Assembly (NCBI GenBank): GCA_022800665.1
Contig: JAAWQS010000020.1
Coordinates: 1-40,159, forward strand
Length of the DNA: 40,159 bases
Direction: 5' to 3'
From: Oscillospiraceae bacterium
GTDB taxonomy: Bacteria > Bacillota > Clostridia > Oscillospirales > Oscillospiraceae
This document shows, piece after piece, positions 6,029 to 13,874 of the stretch (positions are counted from its first letter, which is position 1; every line of letters starts with the position of its first letter). Made by a program: the position numbers and the translations under genes. The notes under the pieces were generated by a model. The model was given only the letters and a program-made list of their open reading frames with translations. It searched no databases and was not told where the DNA came from.

Positions 6029-8866
6029 ATGTTCAAAAAGAAATTATACTCGGCCCTGCTCCTATTGCTGACCCTCTGTTTCTCCCTCCAGATTCTACAG
6101 GATCACGCCCATGCTTTAGGCGAGGGCTGTAATCTGTCGGGCTGTACCTGCACCAATTGTAGCTGGAAGTACCTGTATGTGTCCACCTCGGCTGACTACC
6201 ACGCTACGCATATTGCCTGTACGACTTGCAGTGCGGCCTATGGCGTTTCCACAGATCCCCATACCTTTTCCGGCGACACCTGCACGCTTTGCGGCTACAC
6301 GCGGAGCGGCTCCGGTGGTGGGGATACATCTTGCAGCCACGGCAGGTACTCCTATAACTGCGAGTACTACAACAGCAGTTACCACTATGTATCTAAAGTC
6401 TGCCGCGATTGTGGGGAAGAAGTGGATTATTTCCGTGAAAATCACAGTCTCCGGGACAGTTTCAGCCAGTATAACGACAGCTATCACAATTATGAATCCT
6501 ACTGCACCGAGTGCAATGAAACCATTGATTCTTCCAGAGAAGCCCATAACTGGTCCTACGACTACCGGTCCTATTCCAGCACGGAGCATCGTGTGGATAT
6601 GACCTGCCGCGACTGTGATTACTCCACCACAAACTACGAGAATCACCGGGACAGCAACGGTGATGGACGCTGTGACGATTGCAACGAAAGCCTCTCCGTG
6701 ACCGTTACCTGGAACGCCGGGAGCAATGGCGGCACGGTGAACGGGAGCAGCAGCGTCACGACCACGGTAACCTCCGGCGGTGTTGCATCGGCTCCCGGTT
6801 ACACGCCGGTCAAGGCTGGTCATACCTTCAAAGGCTGGTACACTTCTGCCAGCGGCGGGAGCCTGTACAATACGGTGTCCGTGACTTCCGCCAGAACTTT
6901 CTACGCCCAATTCAATGCCAGTTCGTACACAGTGACGTGGAATGCCAATGGTGGCACACCTGCCAGCGCCACCACGTCCCAGACCTACGGCTCCACGCTG
7001 ACCCTGCCCACCGCACCTACCAGAACCGGTTATACCTTTGCCGGTTGGTTCACCGCCGCCAGCGGCGGTACCCAGGTAACGAGTTCCACCACCTACAACC
7101 GGGCCGGGACCACGACCTACTACGCTCACTGGACCGCCAACTCCAACACCATCACCTGGAACGCCAGCAGCAACGGTGGCACGGTGAACGGGCAGAGCAG
7201 TGTCACCACCACGGTCACCACTGGTTCCACAGCGACCGCTCCCAGCTATACGCCGGTGAAAACCGGCCATACCTTCAAGGGCTGGTACACATCCGCCAGC
7301 GGCGGGAGCCTGTATAACACAGTGAGCATCTCCGCCGCCCGGACCTTTTACGCTCAGTTCAACGCCATTGCCTACACGGTGACGTGGAACGCCAACGGCG
7401 GGACTCCCTCCAGCAACACTACATCCCAGGATTATGGCTCAAAACTGACTCTTCCCACCGCACCTACCAGAGCCGGTTATGCTTTCGCCGGTTGGTACAC
7501 CAGCGCAACTGGTGGCACTCAGGTAACGGGTTCCACTACCTACTCGACAGCCGGGGCCACGACCTACTACGCTCACTGGACTGCCAACGCCAACACGGTC
7601 ACCTGGAATGCTAGTAATAACGGCGGTACTGTGAACGGGCAGAGCAGCGTGACCACGGCTGTCAATACTGGCGCAAAGGCGACCGCCCCCAGCTACACGC
7701 CGGTCAAGGCTGGTCACACATTCAAAGGCTGGTACACTTCTGCAACTGGCGGAAATTTGTACAGCACGGTGACAATCTCCGCCGCTCAGACATTTTACGC
7801 TCAGTTTACCGCCAATTCCTATACGGCGACCTGGAATGCCAACGGCGGGACACCTGCCAGCGCTACCACATCCCCGACTTACGGCGCTAAGCTGCCCCTC
7901 CCCACCGCACCAACCAGGGCCGGTTATGCCTTTGCTGGCTGGTATACCGCTGCCAGCGGTGGTACCCAGGTCACCAGTGCTACGACCTACAATACGGCTG
8001 GAAATGTGACCTATTATGCCCATTGGTCCACCAATTCCTACACGGTCACCTGGAATATGGGCGATGGCAAGACGGAAACCACGAATCAGGAGTATGGTGA
8101 AAAAGTAGTCTTGCCCTCCGGCAATCCGGTCAAAGCTGGTCACACGTTTCTCGGCTGGTTCACGGCTGAAAAGGACGGCACGGAGGTGACAGAGAACACC
8201 ACCTATTCCACGGCTGGTGCTGCCACCTATTACGCGCAGTTCACAGCCAATCACTATTCCATCACTTGGGATCTGGGTGACGGCAAAACCGAAACCACAG
8301 GCCAGACCTACGGCGAAAAGCTGATTCTTCCCACCGAGCCGACCAAAGACGGCTATAGCTTTCTGGGCTGGTTCACGGAGAAGGATGACGGGGCTGGGAC
8401 GAAGGTAGATGAGAACACTGTCTACATAACAGCTGGTGTCGGGAATTATTACGCTCACTGGGCGCGGGTCACAAAGTTCTCCGTGTCGGTACCGGTGGTC
8501 CTGCCGCTGGCGGTGTCGGAAAACGGTGACATCCATGCCGCTACAGGGCAGGCCATCCGCAATGGTTCCACAGGTGATATCAAGGTTTCCTCCGTTACTG
8601 TAAACGCCGGAAACGGTTGGAAATTGGTTCCTTTCCGCACCAATATGGCGGCAGAGAAGGTTGATGCCAAGAAGATCGGCTTCTCCATCAATGACGTTGA
8701 AACTACCAAAAACGGCAGCAGCGAAGCGCTCAGTCTGTCTGGCAACTGGACCATCCAGGAGGATGGAAACCTGCCGCTGGAATACGATGCTGTCGTGTCC
8801 GCGATGTCCAAGTCCGTCACAGACGAATCCATCCTGACGGTGGTGTTCGTCCTGGAGTGGGCATAA
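6029..8866 (+). CDS. Large surface protein: Cys-rich region, eight InlB-type repeats, Y domain
   Basis: 945 aa. The signal peptide core SALLLLLTLCFSL is followed by a region (about 30-220) with many paired cysteines (CTCTNC, CTTC, CTLC, CRDCG, CTEC, CRDC, CDDC) with His between them, as in zinc-ribbon-like repeats. Residues about 225-812 hold eight Listeria/Bacteroides-type (InlB B, Flg_new) repeats with the core GYTFAGW(F/Y)T and YYAHW. The first six alternate between two types (with and without NGGTVNG) and the last two form a third, shorter type. Residues about 813-945 are a Y domain (FSVSVPVVLPLAV to FVLEWA). It probably acts as a long extracellular stalk or adhesin. The ATG follows AAAAGGAGGA. 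There is no covalent sorting motif; anchoring may go through Y. Confidence 0.85.
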   Translation: MFKKKLYSALLLLLTLCFSLQILQDHAHALGEGCNLSGCTCTNCSWKYLYVSTSADYHATHIACTTCSAAYGVSTDPHTFSGDTCTLCGYTRSGSGGGDTSCSHGRYSYNCEYYNSSYHYVSKVCRDCGEEVDYFRENHSLRDSFSQYNDSYHNYESYCTECNETIDSSREAHNWSYDYRSYSSTEHRVDMTCRDCDYSTTNYENHRDSNGDGRCDDCNESLSVTVTWNAGSNGGTVNGSSSVTTTVTSGGVASAPGYTPVKAGHTFKGWYTSASGGSLYNTVSVTSARTFYAQFNASSYTVTWNANGGTPASATTSQTYGSTLTLPTAPTRTGYTFAGWFTAASGGTQVTSSTTYNRAGTTTYYAHWTANSNTITWNASSNGGTVNGQSSVTTTVTTGSTATAPSYTPVKTGHTFKGWYTSASGGSLYNTVSISAARTFYAQFNAIAYTVTWNANGGTPSSNTTSQDYGSKLTLPTAPTRAGYAFAGWYTSATGGTQVTGSTTYSTAGATTYYAHWTANANTVTWNASNNGGTVNGQSSVTTAVNTGAKATAPSYTPVKAGHTFKGWYTSATGGNLYSTVTISAAQTFYAQFTANSYTATWNANGGTPASATTSPTYGAKLPLPTAPTRAGYAFAGWYTAASGGTQVTSATTYNTAGNVTYYAHWSTNSYTVTWNMGDGKTETTNQEYGEKVVLPSGNPVKAGHTFLGWFTAEKDGTEVTENTTYSTAGAATYYAQFTANHYSITWDLGDGKTETTGQTYGEKLILPTEPTKDGYSFLGWFTEKDDGAGTKVDENTVYITAGVGNYYAHWARVTKFSVSVPVVLPLAVSENGDIHAATGQAIRNGSTGDIKVSSVTVNAGNGWKLVPFRTNMAAEKVDAKKIGFSINDVETTKNGSSEALSLSGNWTIQEDGNLPLEYDAVVSAMSKSVTDESILTVVFVLEWA
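6707..8466 (+). repeat. Tandem array: 447-bp higher-order repeat x3 plus two 72-aa units
   Basis: The ACCTGG motif opening each double unit occurs at 6707, 7154, 7601 and 8048, an exact 447-bp (149-aa) period. Each 447-bp unit encodes one A-type and one B-type InlB-like repeat. The two final C-type repeats start at 8048 and 8264 (216 bp apart). Exact periodicity suggests expansion by recombination between double units. Confidence 0.85.
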
Positions 8867-8896
8867 AATACATTCAAAACAAAAAAGGAGGCACAT

Positions 8897-9262
8897 ATGC
8901 TGAAAATTACCGCAATCGGTAACCTGACCAACGATATAACGCTGCGGACCAGCGAATCCGGCAAACCGGTGGCTATCCTGCGGATCGCATCGGACCGCCG
9001 CTACCGCGACCGGAGCGGCAACCGGCTCACCGACTTCATCTCCATCAAGGTGCGGGGGCTGCTGGCCGAACGCTGTGCGCAGATGGCGTACAAGGGCTGC
9101 AAGCTGGTAGCGACCGGGGACTTCGAAACCATTGTGTTTGAGGAAGATCCCACCCGCCAGCCTGGATTTCTCATCAAGGCTTCGGAGGTGGAAATTTTGT
9201 CCCCCCGGAGGGCCGAGGATGATGCCGGAGCCGTCCGGTCCGAGGACTGTGAGGCTGCGTAA
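8897..9262 (+). CDS. ssb: Single-stranded DNA-binding protein
   Basis: 121-aa OB-fold protein: an N-terminal strand (MLKITAIGNLTNDITLR), the ssb-typical pattern FISIKVRGLLAERCAQM-x-x-KG and the strand KLVATGDFET. SSB coats single strands entering during conjugation. It is shorter than chromosomal SSB (about 140-180 aa). Its tail is acidic but ends SEDCEAA, without the usual DDDIPF-like tip that recruits partner proteins. ATG 8897 follows AAAAAAGGAGG. The stop overlaps the next ATG by 1 nt (TAATG), so translation is probably coupled to the ParB-like gene. Confidence 0.88.
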   Translation: MLKITAIGNLTNDITLRTSESGKPVAILRIASDRRYRDRSGNRLTDFISIKVRGLLAERCAQMAYKGCKLVATGDFETIVFEEDPTRQPGFLIKASEVEILSPRRAEDDAGAVRSEDCEAA

Positions 9263-10191
9263 TGCAAAACACCGGAACTGTATACAGCAGCACGGAACGT
9301 ACCCCGACCGTGCTGCCGGAGATGGCCGAACTGCTCCCCCCATTGTTGGGGGAGCAGCTTGCCGCTCTGGAGGCGGATATCCTGAAAAATGGGTGCTACT
9401 CTCCCATCATTGTCAATGAGGATATGGTCATCGTGGACGGGCATAACCGTCAAAAATTGTGTGAACAGCACGATATCCCCTATAATATGGCTGTGTTCTC
9501 TTTTGCGGATTTGCTGGAGGCCAAGCAGTGGGCGCTGGATACCCAGAAGGGCCGCCGCAATTTGGACAAGTGGGAGTTGGGAAAGATTGCCCTGAAGCTG
9601 AAGCCGGACCTAGAGGCTAAAGCAAGAGAAAATATGGCGGCTGGCGGTGGCGATCAGAAAAGCGAGGACGCAAAATCGGGTTCGGTGAATTCGCCGAACC
9701 CGATTTCAGCACCTGTTGATACCAGGAAGGAAATGGCGCGGGCCGTTGGTTTGGGGGAACAGACGATGGGGCGCATTGCTCAGATTGATGAATATGCCCC
9801 CGCCGCTGTCAAGGAGGCTCTGGATAACCGGGAGCTGTCCATCAACCAGGGATATAATCTGACGAAGCAGCTCCAGGAGGTGCCGGAGGAAGAACGAGAG
9901 CAGGCTGCGGCAGAGGCGGTTGAGATGGAAAAGGCGAAAAAGGAGCTGCGAAAGCAGAATGCCGAGATCGACCAGCACAAGAAAATCGCCGGATTGTTCT
10001 GTAAAGCCTTTGAAAAGGCGGTTCTGCTGACTCCCACAGAGGAAAATGTGCGCATTTGGGTTGACTGTACCCGTATGCGGACAGAGGAAATCGAGGATTC
10101 TGTCAAGGAGGCCCGTGAGCTGTCCGAAACATTTTCCACCATAGCTGACATTTTGACGTTGCTGCTGCCGGATCAGGAGGCCACACCATGA
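9262..10191 (+). CDS. ParB-like nuclease-domain protein
   Basis: 309 aa. The N-terminal ParB/sulfiredoxin-type domain has the signature YSPIIVNEDMVIVDGHNRQKLCE (key residues GHNR at about 58-61). A helical DNA-binding region follows (about 150-210: EMARAVGLGEQTMGRIAQI, a helix-turn-helix-like stretch), then a charged coiled-coil-prone segment (EEREQAAAEAVEMEKAKKELRKQ). ParB-type proteins bind centromere-like sites or regulate partition. No ParA is encoded nearby; the partition ATPase here is the ParM-like protein at 11520. It could be a transcriptional regulator of the maintenance block. It overlaps the following gene by 4 nt (ATGA). Confidence 0.85.
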   Translation: MQNTGTVYSSTERTPTVLPEMAELLPPLLGEQLAALEADILKNGCYSPIIVNEDMVIVDGHNRQKLCEQHDIPYNMAVFSFADLLEAKQWALDTQKGRRNLDKWELGKIALKLKPDLEAKARENMAAGGGDQKSEDAKSGSVNSPNPISAPVDTRKEMARAVGLGEQTMGRIAQIDEYAPAAVKEALDNRELSINQGYNLTKQLQEVPEEEREQAAAEAVEMEKAKKELRKQNAEIDQHKKIAGLFCKAFEKAVLLTPTEENVRIWVDCTRMRTEEIEDSVKEARELSETFSTIADILTLLLPDQEATP

Positions 10192-10589
10192 TGGCATATA
10201 AGCCGCTGCTTCCGCCCGAAGCGGAGGCGGAGATCATGGGGCGGCTGTCCGCTAAAATGCGGATCAGCTCTGACGAGATTGCCGCTATTCTGGAGCGGCA
10301 TGGTGTGTCCGGCGATGCGGAATCCCTCCAATCCGCCTACCGGAAACGGCTGGGCCAACGGCTCATGTCCAGCATTCGGGACGAGGGCGGTAAACGGGAA
10401 CTGCTGGCCGCCGGGAGCGAGTACGTTGTGGTGGAATGCTGCAATGACCCGCAGAAGCTGAAAGCCATCCAACGGCGGCTACAGGGCAATATAAACGGTC
10501 TGGATGCTTCTGCCAAGAAGGTACGGGGGCGGATTCGTTTCCTAAATCGGTTTTCGCCCGGTAAGAAGGGAGGCGCGGCAGATGGATAA
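10188..10589 (+). CDS. Conserved hypothetical protein
   Basis: 133 aa, not recognised. It is mostly helical by inspection and very basic at the C-terminus (KKVRGRIRFLNRFSPGKKG), which would suit nucleic-acid or partner binding. The start is ATG 10188 or the adjacent ATG 10191; 10188 overlaps the upstream TGA in an ATGA arrangement. It ends 8 nt inside the next gene. Its position between the ParB-like and DUF3848 genes places it in the maintenance block. Confidence 0.65.
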   Translation: MMAYKPLLPPEAEAEIMGRLSAKMRISSDEIAAILERHGVSGDAESLQSAYRKRLGQRLMSSIRDEGGKRELLAAGSEYVVVECCNDPQKLKAIQRRLQGNINGLDASAKKVRGRIRFLNRFSPGKKGGAADG

Positions 10590-11523
10590 TCGAAATCCAG
10601 TGACGGCGGAGAATCCCGCAAAGGGTAAACCGATGACCGCCAGCGATATAGCCCAGATGACGGACGCGGAAGTGCTTGAAGCGCTGCGCAGTCTGCTGGA
10701 CAAAAATATGGCCGACTTCGATGCAACACTGGATGGTTTGACGAAGGAAGAAATTGCCGAGATGCCCGAAGTTGCCGCCACGCGGGATATATATTGCTTT
10801 TTGCAATATGATTACGAACCGGAACGGCATGATGCAGAGCTGTTGCTCCGTATGGACAATCCGCTACAGTTTAATGTGGAGAATTGGCCTTGCTATAATC
10901 TCACCGAACTGGCTATGAACGCTCTGGGGGAAGGGCCGGTCAAGGAAGCGGAAGAAAAAACATTGCCGCAGACAACTCTCAAACTGTACAGCCCATTAAC
11001 TGCGGAATTGTTCTTCAAAGAGGACAATGAGTACGGCGATACGGATGAGGCGTTTGCCACTCTGGATGGTTGGGATCTGGTGGAATACAAGGATACCGTC
11101 CTGCAGGCGATTGAGGACGAAATTCTGCCGGAGGAACGGGAACGCGGGCTGATGCACTATTTTGACGGCTCCAAAGAGGTGGATGAAAAAGTACATTCCC
11201 TGTTTCTCTCTGCCGAAGTGATCGACCATCATCTGTATGGCGTGGCCGTCTGCCAGGTGAGCGGGGCTTTGACCCCGGAACAGTTGGATGAACTGAAGGA
11301 AACCTGCATTGGACAATATGCAGATGGCTGGGGAGAAGGGGTAGAGCAGCGTCCCCGTCAGACCTCTGAAGGAGAATTGTACATCCATTTCTGGCAGGGG
11401 AATAACAGCTTTTTCCTCCGCACGGCACAGGAAATGGGGCTGGAACAGGCGCCTGAGAAAAAACCGGTGCAGACAGTCTCACATAAGAAGAAAACAGGAA
11501 AGATTCGAGGTGACGAGCGATGA
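10582..11523 (+). CDS. DUF3848-type protein with extra C-terminal domain
   Basis: 313 aa. Residues about 25-105 resemble DUF3848: helices around EEIAEMPEVAATRDIY, then ELLLRMDNPLQFNVENW. The same segment occurs in the protein at 19663 (EIAAARLVCDEL, AAILLQFDNPLEVVRDQW), so the element carries two paralogous domains. The C-terminal half (about 130-290) has the motif QYADGWGEGVEQRP followed by GELYIHFWQ, seen in other uncharacterised mobile-element proteins. Function unknown. ATG 10582 overlaps the preceding gene by 8 nt and the 3' end overlaps parM by 4 nt (ATGA). Confidence 0.7.
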   Translation: MDNRNPVTAENPAKGKPMTASDIAQMTDAEVLEALRSLLDKNMADFDATLDGLTKEEIAEMPEVAATRDIYCFLQYDYEPERHDAELLLRMDNPLQFNVENWPCYNLTELAMNALGEGPVKEAEEKTLPQTTLKLYSPLTAELFFKEDNEYGDTDEAFATLDGWDLVEYKDTVLQAIEDEILPEERERGLMHYFDGSKEVDEKVHSLFLSAEVIDHHLYGVAVCQVSGALTPEQLDELKETCIGQYADGWGEGVEQRPRQTSEGELYIHFWQGNNSFFLRTAQEMGLEQAPEKKPVQTVSHKKKTGKIRGDER

Positions 11524-12449
11524 ATGATACGATTATTATTGGCATTGACCACGGCTACGCCGCAATGAAAACAGCACACTTTTCTTTCCCCACCGGGCTG
11601 GTGGAGTACGAACATGAACCTTATACCCGAAAGAATGTGCTGGAATATGAGGGGAAATATTATGTTGTGGGCAGCGGACGGCAACCTCTCCAAAAGGACA
11701 AAACTGTCACAGAGGATTACTATCTGCTGACGCTGGCCGCTGTTGCCGGAGAGTTGGCTTTCCGCAAAACGGATGTTGTCGTTGACGTACATCTGGCGGC
11801 AGGTTTGCCCCTTACCAGCTTTGGGCGGGACAAGAAAAAGTTTCGGGATTATCTGCTGCGGGACAGGAATCCCGTCTCTTTTCGTTATGAAGGAGTCGAT
11901 TACATTGTCACCATTGCGGATGTGACGCTGTTTCCCCAGGGTTATGCCGCTGTGCTGATGCAGATGGAACTGCTGGACGAACCGTCTGTCATCGTGGCGG
12001 ATATCGGGGGCTGGACGGTAGACCTGATGCGGCTGGACAATCGTATCCCCAACGCCACTACCTGCCGGAGCCTGGAACTGGGGATGATTCGCTGCCTGGA
12101 TGAAATCTCCGAGCAGATTCGCCGTATCCTGGGTCTGTCCATGACGGCGGCGCAAATTGAGAGCGTCCTGCGGGGCGAAGCCAGCAGCGTGGACGAAGCA
12201 GCCAGGCAGATCATCCGCCGGGAGGCCGGAGCCTATGTCCAACGGCTGCTGTCCGCCATCATGGAGAGTGGCCTGGATGCCCGTGCTATGCCCACGATCT
12301 TCCTGGGCGGCGGGGCCGGCCTGATGAAACGCCACGTTTCCGCCACAGACGGCCTTTGCCGGCCTCTTATCCTGGATGACGTATGTATGAACGCCAAGGG
12401 CTACGAAAGGCTTGTGGGGCAGTTGTTGGCCCGTGTCGGCAATGGCTGA
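11520..12449 (+). CDS. parM: ParM/StbA-like actin ATPase
   Basis: 309 aa. Actin-fold landmarks are visible: phosphate-1 loop GIDHGYAAMKTA (about 9-20), phosphate-2 loop VIVADIGGWTVDLM (about 158-171), a DEISEQI region and the adenosine motif FLGGGAGLM (about 261-269). ParM proteins polymerise with ATP and push plasmid copies apart when bound through ParR to a parC centromere. It overlaps DUF3848 upstream by 4 nt and ParR downstream by 8 nt. Having both parM and parR on an ICE suggests an extrachromosomal, copy-increasing phase. No parC repeat array was recognised. Confidence 0.9.
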   Translation: MNDTIIIGIDHGYAAMKTAHFSFPTGLVEYEHEPYTRKNVLEYEGKYYVVGSGRQPLQKDKTVTEDYYLLTLAAVAGELAFRKTDVVVDVHLAAGLPLTSFGRDKKKFRDYLLRDRNPVSFRYEGVDYIVTIADVTLFPQGYAAVLMQMELLDEPSVIVADIGGWTVDLMRLDNRIPNATTCRSLELGMIRCLDEISEQIRRILGLSMTAAQIESVLRGEASSVDEAARQIIRREAGAYVQRLLSAIMESGLDARAMPTIFLGGGAGLMKRHVSATDGLCRPLILDDVCMNAKGYERLVGQLLARVGNG

Positions 12450-12750
12450 AAAACGGCGGCTGAACCTTTCGTTTTCAATGGCGGCTCCCCACCAGCGAGA
12501 AGCCTGGAAACTATTGCGCGCCATACCTTCCGGGCAGCGGACGGATGCTGTGTGCAGGATGATTCTGGAGCATCAGAGCCAGCGGGAACTGTTGGATGCC
12601 GTTCGGTCTGTCATCCGGGAAGAACTGCGCAGCGTCCAAATTGTATCACAACAAATTGAAGAACCAGAGCAGCAGGACGCCGGGAACGTCAGTGATGATG
12701 TTCTCGGTTTCCTGCTGTCTCTGCAAGAGGAAGGAGATGATATTATCTGA
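12442..12750 (+). CDS. parR: ParR-like partition adaptor
   Basis: 102 aa. The N-terminal strand RRLNLSFSM followed by helices (HQREAWKLLRAIPSGQRTDAVCRMIL) fits the ribbon-helix-helix of ParR-type adaptors. The C-terminus is acidic and ends NVSDDVLGFLLSLQEE, a plausible ParM-contact tail. ATG 12442 lies inside the end of parM (8-nt overlap), giving a start matching the fold. Assignment rests on size, position directly after parM and fold pattern. The stop overlaps the probable CTG start of the methyltransferase (CTGA). Confidence 0.7.
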   Translation: MAEKRRLNLSFSMAAPHQREAWKLLRAIPSGQRTDAVCRMILEHQSQRELLDAVRSVIREELRSVQIVSQQIEEPEQQDAGNVSDDVLGFLLSLQEEGDDII

Positions 12751-13874
12751 TCCGTTACTTCGATATGTTCGCGGGAATCGGTGGCTTCCGGGCAGGGTTG
12801 ACCCGCGCCGGAGGCTTCCTGTGTGTCGGCCGCTGTGAAATCGACAAGTACGCCGATGCCAGCTACCGCGCCATCCACGGCATCGGGAAGGAGGAATGCT
12901 ATTATCCTGACGCCAGAAAAATTGACCCCGGAGAAATGCCAAACTTTGATCTCCTCTGCGCCGGTTTTCCCTGCCAGAGCTACAGCCTCAGCGGAAAAAG
13001 AGGCGGATTCAATGACCCCAGAGGAACACTCTTCTTTGAAGTTTCCCGACTGGCTGAAGCAAGACAACCTGCGTATCTTTTGCTTGAGAATGTGGTTGGA
13101 CTGCTTTCGCATGACAAAGGCCGGACATTTTGTGCCGTCCTCACCACGCTTCATGACTTGGGGTATGGTCTGGAATGGTGTGTGCTTAACAGCGCCGATC
13201 ACGGGGTCCCGCAATCACGGAGAAGGGTGTTCATTGTCGGATATCTTGATCCACGATGCGCCGACAAAATATTTCCTGTCGCCGGAACAAACGGCAAGGC
13301 TCTTATACAAATGCTCGGAGGGCCGCAGGGGTCCCGTGTCTACGACCCAGCCGGAGTAGCTTGCACCCAGACCGCCCAGGCAGGCGGCATGGGCGGTAAA
13401 ACGGGGCTGTATCTGGTGGATTTGTGTGCGGGAGAACCGAGAAATACGGATGTCGCCCGCTGCCTCACTGCCCGGTATGGTCAAACGAGTCTGTCCAATC
13501 ACCCCAGGGAGCGGTCCGGCGTTCTGGTCAGCGAACCCACTCAAAAGGGGTACAAAGAGGCTTTTCAAGGCGATTCTGTGGATTTGGGATACATTGGCAG
13601 TAAAACGAGAGGCGGCAGAGTCAGTCATATGGCCCACGATGTCGCCAGTGTGCAGGGTATTGTGGAGCGCGGCGGACATATTCGCCGTCTGATGCCCAGG
13701 GAATGCCTCCGTTTGCAAGGTTTTGATGAGGATCAGATCGACCGGCTGCTGGCGATATCGTCGGATTCTCAAGCGTATAAGCAGGCAGGAAACAGCGTTA
13801 CGGTTAATGTAATCGAGGCCATAGGCCGCCGCCTCCAGGCTGTCGATGCCCAACTGAAGGAGCAGGCGGCATGA
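12747..13874 (+). CDS. DNA (cytosine-5) methyltransferase, probable CTG start
   Basis: About 375 aa, transferring methyl from SAM to cytosine C5. Motifs in order: I FDMFAGIGGF, IV AGFPCQSYS (catalytic Cys), VI LLLENVVGLL, VIII PQSRRRVFIVG, the variable target-recognition region (about 190-300), then IX RECLRLQGF and X QAGNSVTVNVI. ATG 12765 would cut off the F-D of motif I. CTG 12747 lies 9 nt after AAGGAGA and gives L-I-R-Y-F-D-M; the upstream in-frame stop is at 12738-12740 and there is no ATG, GTG or TTG between. No cognate restriction endonuclease is adjacent, so this is an orphan enzyme, likely protecting against host restriction or marking its own DNA. Confidence 0.9.
   Translation: MIRYFDMFAGIGGFRAGLTRAGGFLCVGRCEIDKYADASYRAIHGIGKEECYYPDARKIDPGEMPNFDLLCAGFPCQSYSLSGKRGGFNDPRGTLFFEVSRLAEARQPAYLLLENVVGLLSHDKGRTFCAVLTTLHDLGYGLEWCVLNSADHGVPQSRRRVFIVGYLDPRCADKIFPVAGTNGKALIQMLGGPQGSRVYDPAGVACTQTAQAGGMGGKTGLYLVDLCAGEPRNTDVARCLTARYGQTSLSNHPRERSGVLVSEPTQKGYKEAFQGDSVDLGYIGSKTRGGRVSHMAHDVASVQGIVERGGHIRRLMPRECLRLQGFDEDQIDRLLAISSDSQAYKQAGNSVTVNVIEAIGRRLQAVDAQLKEQAA

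Noticed and set aside
6707-8466. Regular repeats that could suggest a CRISPR array
   Set aside because: The period is 447 bp, the repeats are coding and in frame, and there is no repeat-spacer pattern.
7439-9343. Long open frame on the minus strand opposite the InlB-type repeats
   Set aside because: It exists because the repeat codons lack stops in the opposite frame. No ribosome site or recognisable protein pattern supports it.
11358-12524. Minus-strand open frame opposite ParM
   Set aside because: The sense strand encodes clear actin-fold motifs. The antisense frame has none.
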